A stretch of 54,881 nt of DNA from Sporosarcina limicola (lineage in GTDB: Bacteria > Bacillota > Bacilli > Bacillales_A > Planococcaceae). Shown here piece after piece: positions 1 through 8,505 of this stretch. Position 1 is the first letter of the stretch, and each line of letters begins with the position of its first letter. The DNA lies in contig NZ_JADBEL010000017.1 in assembly GCF_014873855.1 (NCBI RefSeq), positions 36,722 through 91,602 of the forward strand, read 5' to 3'. The notes beneath the pieces are model-generated. The model did not search any database and had not been told where the DNA came from. It saw only the letters and a list, made by a program, of their open reading frames with translations. Both the position numbers and the translations under genes were made by a program.

Positions 1-307
1 ATCAGTCGCTTCGCTAGTGGGATTGGTCGCTTGTGCGAAAGATCAGTCGCTTCGCTAGTGGAATTGGTTGCTTGCGCGAAAGATCAGTCGTTTCACTAGT
101 GGAATTGGTCGCTTGCGCGAAAGATTGGTCGCTTCGCTAGTGGAATTGGTCGCTTACGCAAAAGATTAGTCGCTTCGCTAGTGGGATTGGTCGCTTAAGC
201 GAAAGATTAGTCGCTTCGCTAGTGGGATTGGTCGCTTGAGCGAAAGATTAGTCGCTTCGCTAGTGGAATTGGTCGCTTGGCCGAAAAATTGGTCGCTTGC
301 GCGAAGT
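1..307. repeat. 41-bp tandem repeat array, 7 full units plus a partial
   Basis: Seven consecutive 41-bp units start at 1, 42, 83, 124, 165, 206 and 247, followed by a partial unit to about 307. Each unit is two related half-units of about 20 bp that both begin AT(T/C)(A/G)GTCGCTT. The second half usually contains TCGC-N4-GCGA, which can form a small hairpin; in the unit at 165 it is the perfect palindrome TCGCTTAAGCGA. Units differ at single bases and a few short clusters. The array runs off the left edge, so its full length is unknown. There is no open frame, and no spacers of the CRISPR kind. Confidence 0.92.
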
Positions 308-327
308 TTGTAAAGATTTCCTCCCGA

Positions 328-356
328 TTGACTTTCTAAGATTACAAGTATACCCT
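328..356 (+). promoter_or_regulatory. possible sigma-A promoter for the YjgB-like gene
   Basis: TTGACT at 328-333 is a good -35 element. TACCCT at 351-356 lies 17 bp downstream but is a poor -10. The position, 40 bp before a strong ribosome binding site, fits; the -10 is weak. Confidence 0.4.
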
Positions 357-395
357 TTTAAATAGTACATCTAGAGTTTAAAAGGAGATTTTTTT

Positions 396-1109
396 ATGAT
401 TAAAACCATTAAACCCAAATCCATCAGTTTATCTGCATTAGTGATTGCCACTGTCGTTCTTTTTAGCGGATGCGCTATGGCAGATGAGAAATCCGATGCA
501 AAACAAGAAAAAGGGCCAACCGAGCAAACAGAAACAGAAACCCCCACTAAAGATTACGGAATCGATAAAAAAGTGCATATTTCAGAAATAAATAAGAGTA
601 ATACGCCTCCTAAAAAGGGAAGGGTTGAAGAAAAAAACCCACCTACAAAAGTCAATGCCGCATTAATTCAACAAATCTATCAGTTTGGGCAAGAAGGGAA
701 GGTCCCAGGTTCAGATTTTGTTTCGGGAATAGATCTAATCGATAATGTTCACGAATCTTGGGGAGATCCAGACGAACCTATCGGACCAGGTAACCCTTAT
801 GAAACCTATAGTTCAGGCGTAGGGAAAGGCACATTCGCCTTTGGTATTGGCCGGGGAGATATTATTTATGATATTCATTCCTTTGGTTCAGGCATTGATC
901 AGAGTGTAGATTTTAGCCAAGTTTCGTTTCAAGATATTAAACAAACATTAGGAAATCCGACAGCCATTCGGAAAAATAACAAAGACGAAATTCTCGTTTA
1001 TGCAGTTCAGGACTATGAAATAAAATTCATTGGTCCCCATGCCACACAAATGCTGCACCACATTTCTGTTTATTCACCAAAAGCAGCTGCACCTATGGGA
1101 AATAAATAA
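396..1109 (+). CDS. YjgB-like DUF4309 lipoprotein
   Basis: A 237-residue secreted protein. The N-terminus has a lysine-containing n-region, a hydrophobic core and the lipobox LFSGC, so Cys26 would be lipidated and the protein anchored to the outer face of the membrane. Residues about 28-85 are a charged, low-complexity linker rich in K, E, T and P. From about residue 88 to the end it resembles the DUF4309 domain of Bacillus YjgB, with the segment GKVPGSDFVSG and a following WGDPD motif. Function is unknown. The start is fixed by AAAGGAG nine bases upstream. It is monocistronic, with a strong terminator right after it. Confidence 0.85.
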   Translation: MIKTIKPKSISLSALVIATVVLFSGCAMADEKSDAKQEKGPTEQTETETPTKDYGIDKKVHISEINKSNTPPKKGRVEEKNPPTKVNAALIQQIYQFGQEGKVPGSDFVSGIDLIDNVHESWGDPDEPIGPGNPYETYSSGVGKGTFAFGIGRGDIIYDIHSFGSGIDQSVDFSQVSFQDIKQTLGNPTAIRKNNKDEILVYAVQDYEIKFIGPHATQMLHHISVYSPKAAAPMGNK

Positions 1110-1133
1110 GGTATGGTAAAGATTTTTCTAACA

Positions 1134-1178
1134 AAAAATACGGAAAACCCCATCATTATAAGGGTTTTCCGTATTTTT
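1134..1178 (+). terminator. rho-independent terminator after the lipoprotein gene
   Basis: A 17-bp perfect stem (1134-1150 with 1162-1178), GC-rich in the middle, with A-run and T-run flanks, so it can act in both directions. Its core (ATACGGAAAACCC) is also the stem of the hairpin at 5126-5162. Confidence 0.9.
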
Positions 1179-1461
1179 AATTCAACGTGAGCCCTAAACT
1201 ACTCCATCATCAGTTCATACACTAATCATTTGTTCATGCTCTTATTCTTGTTAACTTCACAAAAAAAAATGAAAACATTTTTAGAAATGATTTCCTTGAT
1301 TAGTGACAATAATCCTCGAATAGGATACGATTATACAAGGCCTTTCGCATTATATTTAATAGCGTAAAAGAATTAAAAAGCAGAGACCTAACAAGGACAT
1401 TAGGTTTATTTCATTAGTAATTCAATTAGACAACTAGATGAATCAGATGGAGGAAGTACAC

Positions 1462-3102
1462 ATGGAAATTATGAAAGAACTGCAACAATTATTTCCGAGC
1501 GCTGATGGTAATCAACAGCAAAGAGATGAATTAGTAGGCCACTTTAAAACGATTCTCGCTAGAATGGATGAACTAAAAGACCCTTTAAAATTAACATTGG
1601 GTGGTATGCCGAACTATACAGAAGATTATTATAACCGGATCATCCAAAATGCAGGGGTTCCAAATGAAGGTATTTCCATAGAGGAAACGATTGATAAACT
1701 AATGGAATTAGTGGAAGGTCATCGCTTTCTGAATAGTAACTACGTTGCAAATGCAACACCCTTACCAAACATTGCGAGTCTTTTAGGAAACTTAGTCATG
1801 GTTCTCTTAAACGGGAACAATCTGTGGGATGTGGATGGTTCCGCTGCAGCTAATGCAGAAGTGCGCATAACAAGCATGATTTCCAAAATTACTGGTTATG
1901 ATCCACATCAAAGCGCCGGTTATACAACATGGGGAGGCCAGGGATCTATTTTCACTTCTCTACGTTTAGCGATTTCCCGTCAATTCCCTCATTCAAATAA
2001 AGAAGGTATTCCGAACAACCTTTACTGTTTTTGCTCAGAATTATCCCATTTCAGTCTCTATAAATCTGTAGAGGCGACCGGAATCGGTATTAATCATATG
2101 GTGCGCGTAAAAACGAATGATGATCATTCGATGAACCTGCTAGACCTCCATTGTAAAATGAATCAAGTAATCAAAAACGGGGGAATTCCCGTCTATGTAT
2201 TAGCGACAATGGGTACAACCGACACGTTTGGCATCGATGATCTATACGGTATTAAGCAATTATTATTGGAAATCGAACAACAACATAACCTTCAGTCAAT
2301 TTACATTCACGCGGATTCTGCGATGGGGGGCATGTATACATTTTTTAATGACTACAACTTTGATGTCAACCCACTCCAATTCGAGGTAGAAGTTTGTGAC
2401 ATACTAAAAAGGTATCATTCCCATTTAAAACATATGAATTTAGCGGATAGTATGGTTTTCGACTTTCACAAGTTAGGTCAAACCCCTTATATTACAAGTT
2501 TATTTTTGATGAAAGATAAAGAGATTCTGAAGTATGTTGACTTGGATGCCTCAGAAACGCCATATGTAGGGAACCGCAGTTACGGAAGCTATCATACCAG
2601 TTATACGCTTGAATGCACGCGGATGGGAAGCTCCATTCCAATCTATTCCTCTCTTTTGGCGTTCGGCATTGAGGGTTACCAACAGCTATTGGCGAATTAT
2701 TTACGCGTCAATATAGCATTTAGAGACGCTCTAAAAAAAGAATTTTCAAATGTGGCGGTTACAAACGAAGTGTCTCCGGTTACGACGTTCAGATTCTATC
2801 CTGAAAGTGTTCGATGGCAAGCCGAACTTGCGGGTGATTTGATGAGCAAGGAAGTACATGAAATTAATGCGTATAATGAGAATTTCGCTGAATTGATTGG
2901 AATGGAAAGACATCGTATCTTCTTCGGTAATACCAAGAAGCAACGCTTGATTTCTGTTACTGATTCTGACAAACCCTTACCTGTATATGTTCATAAATTT
3001 TACACAACATCCCCGTACTCAACCGTTGAGGAAGTAGACCGATACATCCTTTTTTTGAAAGAGCATATGGACATTTATCTTAAGTCTCCCATTTTAGTAT
3101 AA
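1462..3102 (+). CDS. group II pyridoxal-phosphate amino acid decarboxylase
   Basis: A cytoplasmic enzyme of 546 residues in the glutamate/tyrosine/aromatic amino acid decarboxylase (group II) superfamily. The PLP-binding lysine is seen in DFHKLGQ (Lys337), the aspartate that holds the pyridine ring in HADSAMGG, and the N-terminal region has the active-site stretch SNYVANATPLPN. The substrate cannot be read from the sequence; diaminobutyrate, tyrosine, tryptophan or glutamate are family possibilities. The frame opens with an ATG at 1438, but that has no ribosome binding site, whereas GGAGGA at 1449-1454 sits seven bases before the ATG at 1462, which I take as the start. No partner transporter is adjacent, so it is not an obvious acid-resistance antiporter pair. 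Confidence 0.85.
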   Translation: MEIMKELQQLFPSADGNQQQRDELVGHFKTILARMDELKDPLKLTLGGMPNYTEDYYNRIIQNAGVPNEGISIEETIDKLMELVEGHRFLNSNYVANATPLPNIASLLGNLVMVLLNGNNLWDVDGSAAANAEVRITSMISKITGYDPHQSAGYTTWGGQGSIFTSLRLAISRQFPHSNKEGIPNNLYCFCSELSHFSLYKSVEATGIGINHMVRVKTNDDHSMNLLDLHCKMNQVIKNGGIPVYVLATMGTTDTFGIDDLYGIKQLLLEIEQQHNLQSIYIHADSAMGGMYTFFNDYNFDVNPLQFEVEVCDILKRYHSHLKHMNLADSMVFDFHKLGQTPYITSLFLMKDKEILKYVDLDASETPYVGNRSYGSYHTSYTLECTRMGSSIPIYSSLLAFGIEGYQQLLANYLRVNIAFRDALKKEFSNVAVTNEVSPVTTFRFYPESVRWQAELAGDLMSKEVHEINAYNENFAELIGMERHRIFFGNTKKQRLISVTDSDKPLPVYVHKFYTTSPYSTVEEVDRYILFLKEHMDIYLKSPILV

Positions 3103-3108
3103 AGTAAT

Positions 3109-3141
3109 AAAAAAGACAGGTGCGCGCTCACCTGTCTTTTT
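3109..3141. terminator. bidirectional terminator between convergent genes
   Basis: Stem AAAAGACAGGTG (3111-3122) pairs with CACCTGTCTTTT (3129-3140) around a 6-base loop, with A- and T-runs on the two sides. It serves the decarboxylase on the plus strand and can stop the chemoreceptor transcript on the minus strand. Confidence 0.88.
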
Positions 3142-3204
3142 CATATAGTCAGTCTAGTCTCCGACGTACAGGTCGTGCTAATAGCACCCTCAGCCAATCA
3201 GTAC

Positions 3205-4947
3205 CTATTTAAATTTAGAAATTGTAGTTTGAAGTACATTAGCCAATTGGTTTAGCTCTTTGGACGCATCAGCCAACTGATTGATTGATTCCACTTGTTG
3301 CTTTGTACTGTTTTCAATTTCCCTTGTAAACGTTGAGTTGTTTTGTGCGATTACTGTTAAATCTTTAACAGATGTCGTAACTTCTTCTGTTCCAGCAGAT
3401 ATTTCCTGAGTCGCAGCGGAAACACCTTCGATTTGTTGTGAAATTTTGTCTATAGTCCCCTTGATTTCATTGAATAGATCTCCGGTTTCCCCTGCAATTT
3501 TGGAACCTTTCTCCGCTTCCATTGTACCAATTGCCATTGAAGACACCGCATTATTCGTTTCGTTTTGAATTACTTCAATGATTTTTGAAATCTTCTCGGT
3601 TGAGTTGCTCGATTCCTCAGCTAGCTTACGAACTTCTTGCGCAACAACTGCAAACCCTTTTCCGTGTTCCCCGGCACGTGCCGCCTCAATAGCCGCGTTC
3701 AAAGCCAGCAAATTCGTCTGTTTGGAAATTCCCGTAATCACATCAAGAATACTCGTAATTTCATAAGAACGTTCTTTTAGGGAACCGATAATATCACTCG
3801 ATTTTTTCACTGTCTTATTAATGATACCCATTTGGGAAACGGCTTCTCCAATGATTATCAGTCCTTGCTCCGCGTACTCTTCCATTTGTCTAGACACTTC
3901 AGAGACATCATTCGATGAATTGGCGATCACACTGAGTTCAACTGCAATCTGTTCAATTCCACCTGCTGATTCTATGACAGCCAATTCTTGTGCCTCAATT
4001 CCCATTGCCATTCGGTTAATATTGTCGTTTATTTTAATGGAGTTTTCTATAGATTGTTCGGAAACAGCTTTCACTAATTCCGATGATTGCAAGACGGTTT
4101 CCGATGTTTGCGTAATCTGTGCTATCATCGTTTGCAATTCCGCCGCCATTTCATTGAATGCCCCATTCATTTGACCCAGATCGTCTTCTCTTGTCGGCAA
4201 GGTAATATGCAGATTTCCTCCCCTCATCTCGTTGATGCCTTCCAACAACTGTTTAAGTGGTCTAAAATTTTTTCGGATAATCAATATTTGTAGGATAACA
4301 ATGAGTATGATAGCAGGGATAAGAACAAGTAGTGATGAAATTAGAAACTTATGTGTACCATGCTTCACCATTTTGGCATCCACATCGACGCCAAAGAAAG
4401 CAAAGACTTCACCTGAATCATTGATGATTGGATACAGGACAGTAACCCACGTACCAAATAAGTCATCGTAAATTTCCGAAGTTGTAGTTTCCTTTGTTTC
4501 GTTTAATTCTCGGATTGATTTGATGATGGTTTCGGGTTGTTCATACAAATCACCGTTATTCATATCATTTTTTTTCAGCATTTCTACGACATGTGTCGAA
4601 TTAGCGATGATCGTTGTTTCATTCTTATCCGTCATTGTCGCACCAAACACGTACCCCTGCGCAACGTTGGGGGTGAAAGTTGATATTTCATCCAATTGTT
4701 GCATTAATTTCATATGAGCTTCACTGTCAAAGTCTGCTTCCTTTTCCGACTGCGCCACTAAAGAAGCATCAATCTGCTTCCCCCAAAGCTCGGCAATTTC
4801 AGTCGCTTGGCGATCCATTTCCTCCGTCAATACCTCGTTTTGAATTTTCAAATTCGTCACGATAAGTATCGTTCCTACTAAAAGAATTAATATCGTCGTA
4901 GTAATAATGGACTTTGTACTAAAAGATAGCTTGTTCAATCTGCTCAA
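3205..4947 (-). CDS. methyl-accepting chemotaxis protein
   Basis: A transmembrane chemoreceptor of 580 residues. Transmembrane helix 1 is at about 13-31, followed by an extracellular sensor of about 170 residues (probably Cache-like, ligand unknown). Helix 2 is at about 201-222, then a HAMP domain (about 225-278), then the methyl-accepting signalling domain with the hairpin-tip motif [20 protein letters not shown] and the flanking EVRKLAEES. It would control CheA kinase and flagellar rotation. No C-terminal CheR/CheB pentapeptide is seen. The start codon is TTG, supported by GAAGGAG nine bases upstream. No chemotaxis genes are nearby, so it is an orphan receptor. Confidence 0.9.
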   Translation of the reverse strand: MSRLNKLSFSTKSIITTTILILLVGTILIVTNLKIQNEVLTEEMDRQATEIAELWGKQIDASLVAQSEKEADFDSEAHMKLMQQLDEISTFTPNVAQGYVFGATMTDKNETTIIANSTHVVEMLKKNDMNNGDLYEQPETIIKSIRELNETKETTTSEIYDDLFGTWVTVLYPIINDSGEVFAFFGVDVDAKMVKHGTHKFLISSLLVLIPAIILIVILQILIIRKNFRPLKQLLEGINEMRGGNLHITLPTREDDLGQMNGAFNEMAAELQTMIAQITQTSETVLQSSELVKAVSEQSIENSIKINDNINRMAMGIEAQELAVIESAGGIEQIAVELSVIANSSNDVSEVSRQMEEYAEQGLIIIGEAVSQMGIINKTVKKSSDIIGSLKERSYEITSILDVITGISKQTNLLALNAAIEAARAGEHGKGFAVVAQEVRKLAEESSNSTEKISKIIEVIQNETNNAVSSMAIGTMEAEKGSKIAGETGDLFNEIKGTIDKISQQIEGVSAATQEISAGTEEVTTSVKDLTVIAQNNSTFTREIENSTKQQVESINQLADASKELNQLANVLQTTISKFK

Positions 4948-5125
4948 TGCAAAAATCTCCTTCTACTATAAAAAATTATGTAGCCTACTATTATATCGAC
5001 CCTCGCAGTAAGATTTATTGTTTTTTATTAAACTTCTATTTTTCTGGCAATATAGAAATGAATATAAGTAATAAAAACAAGATAGCGACGACTGAAGTAA
5101 CACATTTTAATGCCTTGCATGCGAA

Positions 5126-5162
5126 ATACGGAAAACCCCATTGAGATAAGGGTTTTCCGTAT
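5126..5162 (-). terminator. terminator-like hairpin after the decayed small gene
   Basis: ATACGGAAAACCC (5126-5138) pairs with GGGTTTTCCGTAT (5150-5162). It lies just downstream of the minus-strand small ORF remnant. The stem is nearly identical to the one at 1134-1178. Confidence 0.7.
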
Positions 5163-5178
5163 ATTCAACTAAATTAAT

Positions 5179-5367
5179 TCAGCCTATAAGTGTCCCAATA
5201 TACTTCGCTTCGTCCATGCTTCCGGACGCCAAATCCCGTTTCTTCGGATAAGGTTCCCTCCGGGGATTATTTTGCATCATCGCTTCCACATTTGAATTCG
5301 CATCCTATACCCTACTAATCATCCACATTCCGTGTTCAGATTCCCTGTCAAGCAAACTCGGCATCAT
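5179..5367 (-). pseudogene. small gene interrupted by an in-frame amber codon
   Basis: Reading the minus strand from the ATG at 5367 gives a 20-residue start (MMPSLLDRESEHGMWMISRV), a TAG, and then 41 more residues in the same frame to a TGA at 5179-5181. The downstream part is rich in charged residues (RREPYPKKRDL, SGSMDEAKYIG) and reads like a real small Bacillales protein. AAGG lies upstream of the start and a terminator hairpin follows the stop. I do not recognise the family. One base change at the TAG would restore a 62-residue protein. Confidence 0.4.
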
Positions 5368-5403
5368 CTACTCATGACCTTTTTCTTTTCATTATAGTGG
5401 AAA

Positions 5404-5446
5404 AATGAAAAACACGGCCCCCTCGACAGGAGTCTACCGTGTTTTC
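5404..5446 (-). terminator. terminator of the dehydrogenase pseudogene
   Basis: AAAAACACGG (5408-5417) pairs with CCGTGTTTT (5437-5445). On the minus strand it ends in a T-run and sits 30 bp after the pseudogene stop. Confidence 0.75.
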
Positions 5447-5476
5447 ATTCGACGTTAACAAGATGATAGCCTTATT

Positions 5477-5814
5477 TCAGAAGACCTTATTCTCCGGCTC
5501 CCTACCTTCCAATACGTCCATAATTGTTTGTGCATTCATGTTCATCACCGCAAGGCGCGTCTTCATACTGGCACTTCCGATATGCGGTAGAACAGTGACA
5601 TTTGGAAGTGTTAGTAACGGATTGTCGAGTGGGACAGGTTCCGTTTCAAATACGTCAAGCCCCGCTACCCATCTACTTCAACTACTTCTTGCAATAAAAT
5701 ATCGCGCGGAACTGATTCACTTTCCGATTCCCACATCCCTACATCGAAATTCTTTTGGAGCGGATTTACCGCTTGATTGTCTAATTTTCGCGTAATATAG
5801 ATTCTAGGTTTCAT
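5477..5814 (-). pseudogene. 2-hydroxyacid dehydrogenase (glyoxylate/hydroxypyruvate reductase-like), internal deletion
   Basis: Two ends of one gene are joined. The N-terminal part starts at the ATG at 5814 (AGGGGG upstream) and reads MKPRIYITRKLDNQAVNPLQ and on to about residue 49, where it meets a stop. The C-terminal part, in another frame, reads AGLDVFETEP, then LPNVTVLPHIGSAS, then ENKVF and a stop. These match the start and end of D-isomer-specific 2-hydroxyacid dehydrogenases, about 320 residues long. The central NAD-binding domain, roughly 190 residues, is missing, and the join (near 5665-5675) shifts frame. The product cannot be active. Confidence 0.8.
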
Positions 5815-5847
5815 CAAATTCCCCCTATTTAAGTACCTGGCACGCAT

Positions 5848-7182
5848 TCAATTCGGAATCGTTTCAGTGTCAAGTACTTGTGAAAACCGATAAATCTTCC
5901 TCCGTCTTCCACGACCGCCAAGCTGCTCTTCACCAACCAACGAAATCAAACCCAATCGTTCAAGTTCTGTGACAATACGACGACCATTCCGATCTGTACT
6001 TTTCATCCATAAAGCGACGTCCTGAGCAGTGAATGCTTTTTTTCTGTATTGGATTGAGTAAGCGTGCACCTTAGACGCAGTTTGGGGACTAATGGATGCT
6101 CCAGTAAATAATTTACCCCATTCGGCACCGAAGTTTTTATGCTCATATGACACATCCGAATCAGCAGACTCCAAGAGGCGAATTTGTTCATTTTCATCCA
6201 CCAACACAAGGAGAGGTTCGTCAGTTTGGCGCGCATGTTGAAATGCCCGACGCACATTTTGTTCCGCTTGCATAGCAGTGCTGCCGTATCCGATTCCAAT
6301 CCTAATTTGAAGCCCACTCTGCTTTTCAACCTGTTGCATTAGAAGATGAATTGTCCCTTTTTGTAACTCCTCTTCAATTTCACCAAACGTGGTGTAAATG
6401 AAATACAATCCATCTCCTAAAGTCATTAAAGAACCATGTAACACTTCCGCGGTCGATAATAATATTTCATGAAGCAACAGGGCTTGTCTTTTCAAGCGGA
6501 AAGAATAAGGCAAATTCCGAGTATGTTCTTCCGATAAAATTGCTTCGACACCGAGCAATACAATTTGTGACTGTTTGTACCTCGCGGTGTGAATACGCTC
6601 TTCCAACAATTCAATGACCATCATAATGGAAACATCCGATGGTATTATACGATATACCGGAAATCCTCGTTTTTTCAATTCATTGCGAACCGCCAAAATA
6701 CATGTGAAGGCTATTTCTGTGTGACCCTTTTCAAATGCCTCAATATGAAAGTCTACAATTCCTTCCATAGGTTTATAGCCCTCATAGGGAAACGTTGTGA
6801 ATTTTATATCCCCAAGGTTATAAAAGGATGTATTGCGCTTAATCGCTTCATCAGATAGCGTATCAATGCTCGCATGCTTGAAGATTTTACTTTCTACAAA
6901 TATTCCTTCCAATAGGGCTCCTAAAAATCCAGAGCCCTGTAACGGAGCAAACGCAGCTTCTTCTGGCCGAATCCATCCCCGTTCGTAAGCGTAGTAATAG
7001 GGAGATTGACCTGAAAAAAACCATTGCTCTACAAGCTCTTTGTTCTCCTTCAGTATTCGGCCTACCTCGTCGACGACGGTATAGGTGAAGGGTACAAACT
7101 CAATTGTTTCATACTGTTGTCCAATTTCAAGGATTCTTTTCACTGAATCTACTGGTCCAATGACCCCGATTTTCACTTGCAT
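5848..7182 (-). CDS. putative regulator: ligand-binding N-terminus, nucleotide-cyclase-like middle, winged-helix C-terminus
   Basis: 444 residues, no membrane segment. The N-terminal 190 residues begin with a beta strand, QVKIGVIGPVDSV, like a ligand-sensing domain. Residues about 200-325 look like a degenerate nucleotidyl-cyclase/GTP cyclohydrolase III-type fold, ending in IRIGIGYGSTAMQAEQNVRR. The last 80 residues (AFTAQDVALWMKS, then GRRIVTELERLGLI, then GGRGRRRKIYRF) read as a winged helix with a basic wing. It is the last gene of a minus-strand operon, six bases after the AbgA-like hydrolase, so it probably controls that operon and the divergent transporter. No named family is certain; a direct catalytic role cannot be excluded. 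Confidence 0.6.
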   Translation of the reverse strand: MQVKIGVIGPVDSVKRILEIGQQYETIEFVPFTYTVVDEVGRILKENKELVEQWFFSGQSPYYYAYERGWIRPEEAAFAPLQGSGFLGALLEGIFVESKIFKHASIDTLSDEAIKRNTSFYNLGDIKFTTFPYEGYKPMEGIVDFHIEAFEKGHTEIAFTCILAVRNELKKRGFPVYRIIPSDVSIMMVIELLEERIHTARYKQSQIVLLGVEAILSEEHTRNLPYSFRLKRQALLLHEILLSTAEVLHGSLMTLGDGLYFIYTTFGEIEEELQKGTIHLLMQQVEKQSGLQIRIGIGYGSTAMQAEQNVRRAFQHARQTDEPLLVLVDENEQIRLLESADSDVSYEHKNFGAEWGKLFTGASISPQTASKVHAYSIQYRKKAFTAQDVALWMKSTDRNGRRIVTELERLGLISLVGEEQLGGRGRRRKIYRFSQVLDTETIPN

Positions 7183-7188
7183 TCACAC

Positions 7189-8505
7189 TCAGTCCTTTAC
7201 ATTATTCCTACTATGATGATAACTGAGTAATCGAGTGAATGTCGAGACGGCTACAGGTAAAACTTTTTCATCATAATCAAATTCTGGATGGTGATGTGGT
7301 GCTTTTAAAGGGGATGCGATGATTATATACGTCGCTTTGCCACCTTGTGATTGGACGTCATTGATATAGGCAGTGGCGTCTTCCGATGCACCTAGCGCCG
7401 TTTCAGGTAAGATCGTGTTGACATAACAACTTCCTTGAAGCGCTTCACTGCCCCACTCAATCCACTCCGCATCACATGTTGCACTCTGCGCGTAGCCAGC
7501 TTCTTCAATGTGCGCTGTTGTATTGAACAGCAATGCGCTTGCTTGGATAATCCGTTCCGCTTCATTGCGCATATAGTCATTGAGCTTTGTCGTCGCACCC
7601 CTTGTTTCAATAATCATTGAGGCTTTATCCGCGACAATATTTCTGCCCGAACCGGCGTTTAGCATTCCGACATTTATTCTTGTTGCGCCACCGGAGTGCC
7701 TTGTGATGCCATTTAAATGAATAGCAGCTGAAGCCGCACTTAATAAGGCATTTCTTCCTTCCTCCGGACTCTTTCCTGCATGAACGGATTCACCCACAAA
7801 GGAAACGTCCAATTTCGTACTCGCTAAAAAGTGATTTGTCGTTAATGCTACTGTACCTACAGGTTCTTCCAAAAAACCGATATGCCCACTTAAAAAGTAA
7901 TCTGCGCCCTTTGTCCACCCTTTTGAAACAATTGCCTGTGCGCCACGTCCACCTTCCTCGGCAGGTTGAAATAGCAGCGTGATTTTCCCCGTGAACTCTC
8001 CTATTCGGTCATTCAGCAGATGAGCCACACCTAAACCAATGGCTGCGTGGCCGTCATGCCCACAAGCATGCATACTTCCAAAACGAGCAGAAGCAAACCC
8101 CTCTGTTACAGGAAAATGGTTCGCCATCTCGGTTTCCTCAACAGGCAGCGCATCGATATCAAAACGGACGACCGTATGGGGACCTTCAATCTTACTATCA
8201 AAGACAGCTACACAGCCCGTCATTCCTCCACGCATTTTTTCCAACAATTCGCGGTCAATCGGTAAGCCGGAATTATAATAGCTGTTCAGTTCCTTTTCGG
8301 CTGGCAGGCCTTTCCGTGCTTCCCGACTCATGACTTCATCGCCGACAAATAACTCACAACTAAGTGTCGAAAGAATCGATAGGATAAATGCGGTCGTTTG
8401 AAACTCTAAAAAACCCGTTTCCGGTAGTTGATGAAGTGCACGGCGCCATTCTACCAACTTCTCTTGTAGCGCTTGTGTTTGCGCATCTATATGTGAATGG
8501 TTCAT
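7189..8505 (-). CDS. M20 amidohydrolase, AbgA-like (p-aminobenzoyl-glutamate hydrolase subunit type)
   Basis: 438 residues of the M20 metallopeptidase/aminoacylase family. The metal-binding motifs are visible: FDIDALPVEE, then MHACGHDGHAA, and QPAEEGGRGA with the catalytic Glu pair. The long insertion before the first metal motif and the overall length resemble E. coli AbgA rather than the shorter hippurate hydrolases. It would cleave an amide bond of an N-acyl or aminobenzoyl amino acid in the cytoplasm. Its start overlaps the stop of the upstream amidohydrolase by four bases (ATGA), so the two are translationally coupled. Confidence 0.82.
   Translation of the reverse strand: MNHSHIDAQTQALQEKLVEWRRALHQLPETGFLEFQTTAFILSILSTLSCELFVGDEVMSREARKGLPAEKELNSYYNSGLPIDRELLEKMRGGMTGCVAVFDSKIEGPHTVVRFDIDALPVEETEMANHFPVTEGFASARFGSMHACGHDGHAAIGLGVAHLLNDRIGEFTGKITLLFQPAEEGGRGAQAIVSKGWTKGADYFLSGHIGFLEEPVGTVALTTNHFLASTKLDVSFVGESVHAGKSPEEGRNALLSAASAAIHLNGITRHSGGATRINVGMLNAGSGRNIVADKASMIIETRGATTKLNDYMRNEAERIIQASALLFNTTAHIEEAGYAQSATCDAEWIEWGSEALQGSCYVNTILPETALGASEDATAYINDVQSQGGKATYIIIASPLKAPHHHPEFDYDEKVLPVAVSTFTRLLSYHHSRNNVKD

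Noticed and set aside
1..307. CRISPR array
   Set aside because: Units abut with no unique spacers, the repeat is 41 bp with internal half-repeats, and no cas gene is near.
1438..1461. Upstream start of the decarboxylase
   Set aside because: GGAGGA lies between the two ATGs and serves the second.
4947..5144. Plus-strand ORF after the chemoreceptor
   Set aside because: It starts inside the chemoreceptor leader, has no good ribosome binding site, and the protein has low-complexity, non-natural composition.
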